The position numbers were made by a program, and so were the translations under genes. The notes beneath the pieces are model-generated. The model was not told the DNA's origin, made no database searches, and saw only the letters and a list, made by a program, of their open reading frames with translations. A stretch of 64,000 nucleotides of DNA from Solen grandis. Lineage: Eukaryota > Mollusca > Bivalvia > Adapedonta > Solenidae. The stretch is taken from positions 7,511,324-7,575,323 of the forward strand of contig CM037783.1 in NCBI GenBank assembly GCA_021229015.1, in the 5' to 3' direction. Below, in pieces: positions 1-13,600 of this stretch; the stretch's first letter is position 1, and each line of letters begins with the position of its first letter.

Positions 1-1614
1 ACATTCAAAGAAACTTAAATAGCAATAGAAGGGTTTAACAGAAAGAAACAAATGATCAACCTTTTAACTTATATAGAGGTGTTTCATGTCTTGATAAACG
101 GAGGAGTCAGATTAGTACAACTTCCTGGTATACTGCAGCTGGAGATCAAACCCTTAACCTACCAGTGGATGCTTTTACCACTCTGCCAACCAGGACAAGG
201 TGTTTTTTTCCTGGTAATTTTAATACAAAACATTTTATACTCTTTGACACATTTTCATTATACAGATGTTATCATCAAGCCCATTGTCGGAGTCCACGTT
301 TGCTTTGCTCTTTAATGGACTATGAATTATTTGATACGTAGAATTAGTACTCCCAAATTACGAATTATTGACATTTTATTTGATGTGTGGCTGAGACAGC
401 ATGGATCTTTTGACCATTTTGAAAATCAGCTTTTGCTTCTGTGACTTCAATTATATGCGTGGTTTCATTTGTTAGCAATAACATGATAAAGTTTTGCCAC
501 TCAAACATCTCACAGTACATCAGCGATTGGCACAAACTTTTTAGTCAGGTATCCTGACGGAAAACCTGCTTTGAAATTCAAGAGCCCTTTCTGAAAATTA
601 GGAGTCCCTGTCAAGTCATTCAGACATATGACGGCTTTATTAGCATAACAAAGAGCTGGGTTACTAATAAGAAAATTTATGAAAATAGTTGCATAGGTTT
701 TCAACAAATGTACCTGATCAATTTACTTTTCATTGGAAAAGTAAGTGTCCCAATGGAACACCTGGCATGTCAATCCTGGAGTCCCTTCCCAATCTTTGGT
801 GTCCTCAGGATCCTGGGACACTGTTAGTGTCGACCCCTGATAGTAGAGATTGCCGAATATATAACGCAAGTTTTGACAATCATGCCAAATTCTCCCTGCA
901 ATATACATGCTCCATTCCCATTCACACCATTGTGTCAGGAAACTGCTTTTATGCAGAGAAAGGAAAACCTACTTATATATCATGTATGGGAAATGTCGTC
1001 TTAATGAAAAAACAATCTTTGTCTGTATCATCCTTTATTTTCCTATTGCATTTTTCATACATATATATATATAAACATATTGTCAAAGACATGAATGTCT
1101 CTTTCATGGTACAAAAGTCATGACACAGAAATATTATGGACAAGTTCATCTAGAACTGATTTTAAGAATGAAGTCTGAATAGGGTCTTAATGCCAGTATA
1201 GTAATAAGCACTTGTACAGAATAGCCAGTATTAAACAACATACTGCCCATGTTAACTCCATTTTCATCAACAATCTGATTGGTAAATTTTGACATATAAA
1301 ACCTAGTAAATACACATGACTTCTGGAAATAAACATCACACGTTAGGTAATGTTACTAAATTATTACAGCCTAGTAGCATGTTTGTGACTCTAAATTTAG
1401 GCTTTCGTTCCCAATGTCCCTGCTTCTTCCCACAGCAGGTTCTCGACCAGGTCAGGCAGCAGGTCACATGGTCACGGCAAGTAATGAGTCATGACACATA
1501 TATGGCACTAATGCCATGATACCAATGTTTTTCATCTCAGAAATTCATTTGGTCCACTTTTAGGAAGTGAAATTAATATGTGTAGAGTTTGTTTCCATGG
1601 TAATTGTGGAACTG
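1..1614. other. PCID2 3' UTR and downstream flank
   Basis: No exon is recognisable here. The PCID2 stop codon is at 1615-1617. On the minus strand a possible AATAAA polyadenylation signal lies at 1034-1039 (plus-strand tttatt), which would give a 3' UTR of about 0.58 kb. The short open frames at 510-1123 have no recognisable domain. Confidence 0.3.
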
Positions 1615-4600
1615 CTAAATCACTGTGGATAATTTTGGGAATGGATTCTGTTTGCTGACCACAAGTTTCTGATGCTGGTATGATATGTAGCCTTTGATTT
1701 TGTTCTGAAACAGAAGAAGATCAAGTACATTTACATATTCCTCTTCATATCGCCAAAGTAACAGATCTGGCTTGATTTCCTCCAACCATACTTAGTGCTT
1801 AGCAACATAACATGTCCTTCAATACTTGGGGACAATTTTCATCATATTTCATCAAACATATCATTTTTTAATACATATGAGGGTTTTTTAAAAAGAATGC
1901 AGAAATAGCACATAACATTTTCTTATACAGATTTTGTACAATGACATTATTACATTTTCTCAAAAGTAAGCCCTCACCACTCAATGCACTTTCTCATTCA
2001 TGATACCCATTTATGGGACACGTGCACAAGCCTGTATTATGACATACTAGCTTGCGTCATGGTCATAGCTTGTCGGCTGTTAACTGCTTTCAAAACACGT
2101 TCTACGAAGAGAATCCTTCAAGGTTAGAAATAGCCAAAAATCACAAATCACTATGTTAAAACTCCTCAGAGCATCTTGAACAAATTAAGCCTTTCGCATA
2201 GGCACATATCTAATGAGACCTACAATATCATTATGCAACAGTAAAAACTTTTACAGGTTAAAGTAACTCAAGTCATACCATATAATGCAAAACCTTCACA
2301 ATATTATTTTTACAGATTTATATACAACATTTCATCAACAAATATAAGTCCTACCCATGATTTTTCAAAGAGATTAGTAAAATTATGTTGTAATGTCAGA
2401 ATAAAAGAAAGGTGGAACATGTGTGGAAGGGAGTGTATACTGTGAAATCATTAATTTTCGTTGGCTCTAATTTTTGTTGATTTCATGGGGGGTTTTATCC
2501 ACGAATATTTATCGACATGAAAATTTGTCTCTTATATGGACCTCATGTTTTCTAGAACATAGATCCACAAATAAATGTACCCATGAAAAATTCCCTTAGG
2601 TACATAACAGAATTTAATGTCAACGAATATTACAGTAAGTACTCACATCGCAGATGAGGTTAGCTGTGATACAGGCCGTCTCATCATCGTCCACTTCATC
2701 TACCTCCATCCACTGGAGAGCTGCCGTAAACGCGCTGATTGGCAACTGATGTGACTTCTTTATAATGTACCTGTCAACATCAGGAAAGTAAGTGTCACAG
2801 GAAATCCTTTGTCATTAAAATATCATTTAGCATAAAAATATAGCCTAGTCTGGTATTTGTTGGCTCAATGAATTTTCCCCATTGTTTTCTCTTTCATACT
2901 TTTAATCTCGGAATGTCTGAGAATTTTGACTGGTTAATAAACTTGTCTGCAATATTTTTAATATTATCACCAAATTGGGTGAAGACTGAATAAGAACTAT
3001 TAAGTCACAGAAAGGACATAATCTTGAAAACCAACTGCTGCAAGTTACCTAAAGTGTCCTTTTTATAACCCTTTCCCTCATATAGACTCATTTTGACGCA
3101 CTCAATAGGTACCACATAAAGCCTGATCTGCAGAAAACCACAGTTAAACCTTACTAAATTTAATTACAAAATTCTCATTTCCAGACCACTGAGGAGCAGC
3201 GAACAGCATAAAAACCTGATCAGCCTGCGAGTTACTCGCAGGCTGATCTGGTTTTATGCTGTTCGCATAGGTCTTTTCATGGTTTCCTCTATGAGGGAAA
3301 GGGATAAAGACAGACATATTCCTTAATGTAGATTGACCCAGACACTGGGTATAATTGTCAGCACTACTCACACTTTCTTGAAGAGATTCCTGTAAGCAAT
3401 GATCTTCAGTTTCTCCAGTATCAAGTATATACCGCATTTGATGAAGTACTGCTCATTGCGATCCATCACCTCATTCAGCCGCCGCACATCTCCTGCACTG
3501 TACATATATGTCCTAACATGAGCATAATTATTTATTAAGGTATCCAACCATCATTAAATTGTGATCATGGTCCATCAAGTGGTCTTGGGAACTTTAAAGT
3601 AAATGCAGGCCTTTATAGAATTAGAACAAAAGAGCCTCTAACTTCAAGTCAATGGATGCTTGCATCTGATCTAAAGTCTTTTTAAGCATTTGAACAACCA
3701 TGATTTTATTTTGATGATGGAAGGATCACATAAATTAAATATATCAAACAGGTTAACTGGTATGACAGATTCAGTCAAGATAAGTTTCAAAATTTCAACA
3801 TAAAACAAATACAATGCTCTTCCGCTTCAGATCCAAAGGTTGCAGGTTTGGACCTGACAAGGGGCAAAAATCGGACCTGGCTAAGCACAAAGTACTGGTC
3901 CAACCCAAAACCACTGAGAAAGATTAGTATGAAACATATGTATTCATGTTTGATTCTATTAATCATGCTTAGATCAGGTTTTATTTATTACATAACACCA
4001 ATGTGGAACTTATAACTGCTCTAAGCACTGCAGGGAGTGGTGTATATCATCATTGTGAAAGGAAACAGAGTTCTCAGTCAAATCCTGCATGCATCAACTG
4101 AACGACCTTCATACCCTTTTTACATATGTGAGCAAGCCCCATATTCTTGAGAGATAAGCCTGATTTCAGGCTTAACTAAAAAATCTGCTCAAATTTGCTT
4201 TAAAGCCTGAGTATGATATTGAGCAGTGATCTAGAACAAAAGATTTCTTACTAAAAAATCATGCTAAAGCTAAATCTGATTAATACGGAGTGTTCTCAAA
4301 CACTGTCCAAAGCATAATTGAATATGAAATTTGACTTAGCAGAGAAGAAGTTGTGAACATTACTCATTGATCAAACTAAGTTGAATATGATAACCATACT
4401 GATGTAAGAGTTTGAGTTTGATTTAAAACATTTTTAAGAACTTCGGGCCAGGAATCAAACCAGGGACAAATTAGTGAAAAGCAAGGTTCATTATCAATAT
4501 GCTTCCAAATAGAAACCAGCAACACCAAGATATAGAGAGTATTTGTTTGAGTGGATATGGAATATATCTCATCGAAATGTGATCCTATCACAATACATGT

Positions 4601-7600
4601 ATTTTCATGAGTGCATAGCACAAGTGAAAGTATGAATATTATATCACTTTGAGATGAGATATATTCCACATCCACTCAAAACTAACAAATTTTCTTTTTA
4701 TTTTATGCTAACCCCTTATTACATAAAAAAGTAGTCCCTGCAGATATATATCACTCACATTGTGGGATATGGGCATTTATCTCACTGATAGAACACAGTA
4801 TTTCATCAGTTAGCATAAAAAAAAAGGACAATATCTTAATGTGTTTTAAGAAGTATCAAAATCATAACAACATTCATACAAATGATCAAAGACTTTCTCT
4901 CACTGTCACCACTGTGGCACATATTTAGGGGGACATGAATATTCCGCAGACTTACCGTACTGCTGAGCAGACTTCCTCAAAGGCCAGCAGGTCATATTTT
5001 TGCAGCAGCTCACGTTTTGGCATCTGGCCCTGAAAACAGACAAATTCTGTCTTACAGGTGGACAAGTGTGCAAAATGTTTGATGGGTCAAGACAGTGTGA
5101 ATGCAATGGTGTTTAGGGAGTCATAATTTTAAGAGCAGCAAGCTGCTTCGGACTGTGGTTTACTGGTATACCAATAAATCACAAAGCTCATTTAATGAAA
5201 TGACCCACTGACCAAATTTGCTATCAACATGACCTAAATAAAAGAGGTTTGACTTTGTTTTCAAACTGCATATGAACTATTATTTAAACTGAAGGTGTCA
5301 TGAATGTCATACATTTTTGCTCATGCAAGCTGAAAAAAGCAAAAATAGCTCTATGCAAGCCCAGTTCATGCAACAATACACAATCCAAGTACAGTTGTAT
5401 TCTCTAAGAGACTATTCTTTCCCTGGACCTACCCAATACTGGTTAACCCTTTCCCTCATATAGACTCATTTTGACGCACTCATTAGGTACCAAATAAAGC
5501 CTGATCTGCAGAAAACCACAGTTAAACCTTACCAAATTTGATTATAAAGTCCTCATTTCCAGACCACTGAGGAGCAGCGAACAGCATAAAACCTGAACAG
5601 CCTGCAAGTTACTCGCAGGCTGATTTGGTTTTATGTTGTTTGCATAGGTCTTTTCATGGTTTCCTCTATGAGGGAAAGGGTTAAAATTTACATGCTTTAC
5701 TGGATAACCGCAGGCTGATTTACTCAAAACATCTAGAATGAAAGAGAATTACAACTTGAGAACCTGTAAAATATTGCCTTCATCTTTTATAATTTGGAGG
5801 CACTGGGTGATTTGTTTGCTAAGGTCCCATCAAAGGAGTTATTGGTCTCTTCTTATCTTTAACTTTTGTATCTAAACTGGGACTCAACCATTAAAGAAGG
5901 AATCAATGTCAAAGCTGTAGCAAAGAAAGTTCTGTAAGTTTAACTGATGACAGACATCAAACAGACACTGAGTGACCTTGTGCTGAAGTGACTTTCAAAA
6001 TTTCATGAATAAAAATACATAAACACAACAAATCTTCATTTAAATGGTGAGATTCAGATGGTATCTGGTTACCAAGGTCAAATACAACCCTGGTCTGTCT
6101 TACCAGCAACATTTTCACCGGGACTAGGAACTGCAGGATCAACTGTTTGTTCTTTCGACTGTCTCGGTGGCACCGTTCAAAGGCAAATGTCAGATACTCA
6201 TCCGCTGTAATAACAAACCAATAGGGCAATTGGTCAGATCTGTATTTTTAAGTTTGTATTATCTTTATCATTTTATATCACTGAAGGTGATAAATACTCC
6301 TGCAACAACACCTTGACTCAACATTTTGAGACAATTTTGAACTTATTTGTAAAGCAGTGCACATTGCACAGGACAATCACATGATTCTCATAAAGCCCAA
6401 CTTAACTTAACCTTTACTTAGTGAAGTAGGGGTATTAAATGATGATCATTCATTCCCAGGTCAATCTGATGAAAGGAATAAACTGTCAGAAAATGCATTT
6501 TATTTAGCAGGTTTATAAAATCTATAGATCTATCTACAATCCTAATCAACAACAATTTTCCCTTACTATTGTTTAAAAAGGGATATGTAAAACTAGCAAA
6601 AAGACTAAGATTTTACACCATTTGTTGGTATTTGTTTGCATCATTTTGACATATCATACATTTTTGGTCATATACAGAATTTGACCTTCCTGTGAAAAAC
6701 TCAGCACCTGATTTTAGGATGTAAGTAATGACAGCAGAAATCAGATCAACAGAAATTCGTAAAAGACGGTCCGATGCAAGACCAGAAAAATGCCTACCTT
6801 TCTTGAAATCACCATCAAACATTGCTTTCTGTCCCACATAATATCTGAAACAAAACACAAAATTATTTAATTTATAATAACTCTTACACAGTACTATATG
6901 TGGCTAGTACCAAGATTTAATCACTGTGAACTGGAAACATCCAGCCTCCTGTAGGGATCACACTATAAAAACGTTGAGTTTTTTGGGGGTTTTTTTCATA
7001 AGCTCAGGACAGTACTTATGCTGTAGAAAGAACACAACATGATTGTCAAGTCCATCAAGATAGCTATCTGTTTTGGCCAAATCCACAGGGGCTCGAAGTT
7101 GCATGGGGCGAATCATTTCGTACTTAATGGTAGCATTAAAAATAGGATGGGAGGACACTATTTTCGTCTTTTTTTATGAATATCACATTTTCGGCAAATA
7201 ACGATCAAATAAATGGTTCAAATGCATTTGAAATGAATAGAAATATAGAATCGTGTCGTTTCCCATGTTGTTTTTACTCTTATAAACGACTAACAAGTGT
7301 TTTTAATGTCCCAATTGAGCTTGACAACAGCCGGGACTGGCTACTTCGGGTTTCTTTTCTAATGAATAAAATGTAAGTGCTCATTGGTCAATATATTTAA
7401 ATCAAATACTGTGTAAGCAGGTATGACTTCCCTGTACCTTCTTGTCTGACAATTATTACATTCCGCCCATTTTCTATCGCATTGTTTATGCTTTTCTGAA
7501 CATCTGTAACTTTATGAAGTGTTCCCGGGAAGTTTCATTTACATTTTGATTGACCAATAAAAATTTACCTTTACAAATGTATATTCACTTCTTAAGAAAC

Positions 7601-10600
7601 CGGAAATAGGTTTCCCCGGCTGTTGTCAAGCTCAAATGGAACAATAAATTAAAGATATTATCTCATTTATGTTTAGGATTTTCTGAATTTATTCATTTAA
7701 AATACAACATGGTCCATTTTCAATGTTGAATTTCGTTATAAACACATTTTTCCAAATTTGGTCTCAAAACAGTGTCCTCCCTTCCTATTTTATGTTACCA
7801 CTAAGTACAAAATGATTTGCTCCATGCAACTTGGGGTCCCTGTGGCCAAATCTGGAGACAACTTGTCTACATATGACATTTTTTTATTTATAATTTATCT
7901 ATTCAAGGATCATAACTCTGGGTGGGGTGACCACAAATTTCAAGCTAGTCATTTTAGTTATCATTATCTAGTTATTATTTTATATTTTGCACCCAATATG
8001 TAACCAATTATGTAACTTATTGTCTATTGAAGAACCATAACTCTGGAGTGACTACTTTCTTGCTATTGGTCAAGTTTAACACTATTGTGCAAATAAACAT
8101 TGTAACCAAGATTGCTAGCACTTAGAGAGTGGGAAAATTATATGGATATCTCATGTGCATCTTACACAGGTGAATCCATAAATGTTTTATCATACAATTA
8201 CCATATATAAACAAATAACATATCTTTTTTATGATTGATTGATTGATTTTTTAGGTTTACTGTCGCTGCGACAGTATTTCAGTCATATAGCGACGTCCAG
8301 CTAATTACAGGTGGAGGAAGACCCCGAATGCACTGAGGACCACCACCGACCTACCGCAAGCCAGCTGGAAGGCTTCCTCAAATGAAAATCAGAATGACCC
8401 TGCCTGGACTCGAACCCACACTTTGAGGGGCTGAGTGATATTTAAGTCAGCGACTTTACCCTCTCAGCCACGGAGGCCCCTATCTTTTTAAACTCAAACC
8501 CGTCTTCAGTGGCCAAAGAGAAAGTGATGGCTAAACAGAGGCATTCACTAAATGGAGATAAAACATATAATAAAATGCTAATGTGGTGATATTAAAACTG
8601 ACCGCTTAATACAGAAGGCCACTAATACATCATTAAAGTGGTTGTGAGGTTTACCTGAATGTGATAAGGTGAGATAGACTGAACTTGTCCTTCATGGGCA
8701 AACTGTCTATTGCACGTATCAAGGGTTTACACAGATGCAGCTTGTTGATCTATAGGGAGAATGATTGAACATTCATACAGAAACTTGTGATGTATCGTTA
8801 AAATATATAAGTAACTTTACAGTATTTATTCACTAACATACATCAACAAGGTCTCAAAAACATCTGTGTTTTCAGTAACATGACTGCACATTGCATATTA
8901 AAATGCTCATTACTTCGCACTTTTTATTAATTTAATTGCTCCTAGAATGTCATTAAAATATACAAATCTCTTTATAATTATTAATTATTATCTGTTACAA
9001 AGAAAGGAAAAGGATCAAGCAAATTTAGGCAATAGCTGCAATGCCGATAATGACAGACATTAGACATAAATTGATATAAAAATATCATAATTCAGGGGTT
9101 CAGTGCAAAAGAGTTGTTACTTGTATGTATTAAAGAACAAGCTGAGACCCTTTTGCGCTGAGACCTCGAATGTATTTTCAAAATATTAATATGATGATGA
9201 TATCATTAACATCAAAATTAAGAAAAGAAAACTACCCTAAAGTAGATTTTAAAAAGCTGGTTGACAATATTCAACATCCCCCACTTCTTTGTGTCCTCTA
9301 TGGCAGCACGGCTGAAACATACAAAATCTTTCTATAGCCTGTTTCTATGGTACTCTGCAAACAATGATAGTTCTAGGATCTGTAGGTCTAATTTCAAGTG
9401 TGAAATCAAAGTAAGAAGAAATTGTTGATGAAATTCAGAAACAACAACAAACAAGCCATAACACTACAGTACAAAGTAGTAGTTGGAGTCCATCAGCAAA
9501 ATCCTTAAACTATTATTGGTACAATCGGTTCAGACTCTACTGATAACTTACCAATTAATAATCCATTGATAAACAAGTCAGATTTTTTCAAAAGATAATA
9601 TTTTGTTCACTAAAAGATTCAAATTTATGTTTGGTTTATGTTGTTTATTTTTTAAATACAACCTTGTGCCTTGCAATGTTCTGAATGTTTGAAAATGTTA
9701 TGATTAAATTATTTTCATAAATCAAAAGGGAAAAACATTACAAATTCAATAACTGAGGAATCAGCATAGCTTATCACAGTGACATCAAAGACAAAAATTT
9801 TGTCCATCAATTATCCCAAATAAAGGCAACTGATATTCATCAATGAAGCAATTAATGACCCTTCAATACTACACAGACCATAAAAAAAAAACAATATCTG
9901 GAAGCATACAGAAAGCAGTGCTTACTTGTCGCTGGCACACACTCGGAAGCAGCCCATCAGTGTCTCTGCTGCTGACTCCAGTCTCTCTCCATACTTTCCT
10001 CTCCCCATCTTGACAGCCTGCAGATCCGCCTGTAACAAGGTAAATCACAGCATCACAATCAGAGGTCCACTTTGTGCCAGCACAATTTCACCAAATGTTT
10101 ATTTCACCCATTAAAATTAGGGCTTTCCCCCCCCCCCTTCTTTATTAGTTCACAAGTGTCTCCCCACCCCCCCCCCCCCCCTACATTTTCTTTAAATTCA
10201 TGCAGTTTTCTCAAAAATTCATTCCAGATCCTACCACACACACAATATGTTACTTTTACTTCCCAAAATATGGTATTAAGGCCCCTTCCCTATCTTCAGA
10301 AAAAAAAATTGCTGAACAATTGAGATACACTAATCTACACCTACTTAGATTCTAACAACTTAAGTTCTGTATGCACATAATTCAGTTTTACAGGTAGTCC
10401 TTGTTTTCTCATTTTCTTGATAATAACTACTTTATATAAAAAAAAAAGATTTTTTTTCTGGATACAGACTACAAGTGACTTTTTATTTCTATACTTACAC
10501 TGTGAGCAAACAGTCGCAGGTCCAAGCATATGGCAAACAAAATTGGTAGTGTCCAGTTTTCATCTTTCTGACCCTGAAATAACTTCACAAAGGCTCTGAT

Positions 10601-13600
10601 AAAATGTTAAGGAAATGTTGCTTTAATGCTAAATTAAACACATAAATACAGAGTCAGTTGTCAAAACTGTACTGGGTAATCTATCAATGTTAAGTTGTTT
10701 ATTGTAAATGGTCCAAGTAAACATATGATGTTTCTTTATTTATTGGATTTAACGTTCCAATGACAGTATTTCAGTCATATGGTGATTATGTCTACTTGAG
10801 ACAGATATAGTGCTGCCATACTGCAGCATCACACTGTCAACATTTGGCAGGAACTACCCTTATATGCTTAGCACCAAGCAAGGGAGCTATACCAGTGCCA
10901 CATTTTACGACTTGAATTGCAGCCAATGGTCGAACCCACAACCACGTACTCCTGACTCCTTCTAACCACTCAGCCACCAGGACCAGTAGTAAACATTTAA
11001 CGCAACTCAAAAACTTCTAAAACAATATGTTGCCATATAGTGTTTGCAAACTATGAATGTGTATATTCAAGCATGATTGTTGCTGCTACTATAGCAAATG
11101 ATAAGGTCAATGCGTATTTTACAAATATATTGTATCAGACCAAGTGCAATCAGACCCGACCAGCAGTCTGATCATGGTCCGCACTGTTTGCATCCCCATA
11201 AACAACAAATGGTACAGTCCAATACCAAGAAAGGGTAAGTCCAATTAAGAAATTTAGCATGATAAGGTTTGAAGGATTAAGAGGAACAGGCCACGAGTAA
11301 TTCAAGTCCTACATCTATTTCACCGACTGGCAAGGGTCACCTTAAAATACTAAGTTTGGTAGACAGGATACTGCACAAGAGATGTCTGGATCTCAAATGC
11401 CTCCAGTGAGTTGCCATTGCCTGCTGCCCAGCAGCATCTGTAACAAAACATTGTATTACTACTCAAAGGATGGACTATTTCACCGATTGCATGAGATATC
11501 CAATACATGAACCCCACAAAATTTACTCACATAGAAGAAGCTGAATATATGTAGGAAGTTTCAATCCTTATTTGAGTATGTTTAAATTACAAAGCTGATG
11601 TAAATAGTTAACTGACAAACAAACAATAAGAGAAATGAATCATAGGTACTTTTATAAAATCAAATGAAGTACATTCTTAAGGATTAAGTATTAATACTGG
11701 TAAGTGAATTTGGCAGAACTGAAGCCAGTTATTACAATGAAATACTTGAATATTCCATGAAATATCATAAGTGTCATGTTGCAAATGTAATACAGGCAGA
11801 TGAGGGAATGTATGCTTTCAGCTTCTTTTTTTTTCTTTTTGAGCTGAGTGTATGGAATAAACAGTAGGAGAGAAGGGTTAATTAATGGATCACTTTTTTT
11901 TTTTTGCATTCATGTACCCCATGTCAGCATTTTTTGTGTGTGCTTTAAGATTTTTGTGTGTGAACAATGCACTGAAATAAGCAAATGGACATACTAAATG
12001 ATTATGATTTACAACTTAACTGTATAATACAAGAATGTCTGGCATTACTTTTTTACATTTACTTACTTTTTTTCAACCAGCCTATCAAGCTAATCATTTA
12101 ATCACTTCAAATTAATTTGTAAGAATATAACAATGGCCTACTTGAGATGGGCTCCTACAATTTCATCCCAAGGTTGTCCAATGCTTCGTCTCACTATGGC
12201 CTCTGGGTGCTCTATATGTAGCTTGCTGTTGGCCACATGGGGGTGGTTGAATGACAACAGCTCCTTATTTCAAGAGAGATTTCATGAAATGCAAAATGTG
12301 TCACAAAATAAAGCAAACATTTCAGAGTCACAAATTACGTGATTATTTGCAAATAAAAGCAATAGCCCTGGTAAGTGATTAAGTCTGTAACATGTTTCTC
12401 CCAGTCTATCAATAAATCATCCCATTCCCAACTCTGGCTCATTAATATATAAAGGTGTATGCAGTCAATTGCCAACAGAATCCAACTCAACTGAAATGAT
12501 TCTTCCTGACATGGTATCTTTCCTTGCAATTGTCAGACAAATTCTCAAATATTCTGGTAGCCCAGCAGACTACCAAATTTGGAAGCTGGTAGCCCAGAAT
12601 TTTGTTGACAAATTCTAATATACTGCAGTGCTTAAATTCAGCTGGTCTTTATGCAATTTATTTCATCAATGTGTAATTTACAGTTACAAAAGGCAGAGGG
12701 AACAATGAACATGATACATAAGTTTTATTTAATCAAACAGGGCTCTCGATCTCCATTTTTAGTGCCTGAATAAGGCACCATTCCCCCAGCCAAAAAGTAT
12801 GTTTTTCCCCTATTTTCAGGCAAAATTCCCCCTACAATCAAAAATGTAGGAGCTCACATAAGCCAAGTGGTACTGTTGTACAATACAACATTACTGTACT
12901 GTATACTAGTTGATTTCCATTTCACTTTTAACCTATAAAAATACAAGACAGGAACTATTTTGTACATCATTAATAATACTATAATTATTGTATTGATATG
13001 AATGTGCAGCAAAATTTGCCTAAAATTCCCCCTATAGAGGAAAACGACACAAAAATCCCCCCTCTTGAGGATAGAGGTACTGTTCCCCCAAAACACAGAA
13101 AGAGACCTGCCAAATGACTTCAATCTGTAAGTTTATGTATTTTGTAGTATACTGTGTATACTACACAAAGGTGGGGAGAGTGATGATCTAGTCATATAAC
13201 ATTGGGAGCATAAGCAGCCTCCAATGGATAATTTAAATGCTTCATATGATTGTGTGTTTTCCGTGGGGTGACAGACGATGTGAACCGGGACGATGTGAAC
13301 CTGTTACCAAGATGATGTGAACCGTTTTGGGGAGACGATATGAACCCTGATATTAATTACTTAATTATACTTGTATTATTATATAATTAAGTGGTCCAAA
13401 CTAAATGAAATGAGTTGATTGAGAGTGTCATGTGCGCGTGTATGTGGTTAATTTACGAAACTTAAGCATATCCTCTTCGCATACATTATGCAATTATCAA
13501 AAGAGAGAGAAATGCTTCAAATATACAATATTAATTAAAACTTAATTTTATATTAAATACAATATTCATAGTAATCTAAAATAAGACAAAATATTCCTTA

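Noticed and set aside
12750..13100. Segment with recurring 'ttccccc' phrases in PCID2 intron 2, considered as an exon
   Set aside because: No open frame with splice sites, and PCID2 is complete without it; probably an unclassified repeat.
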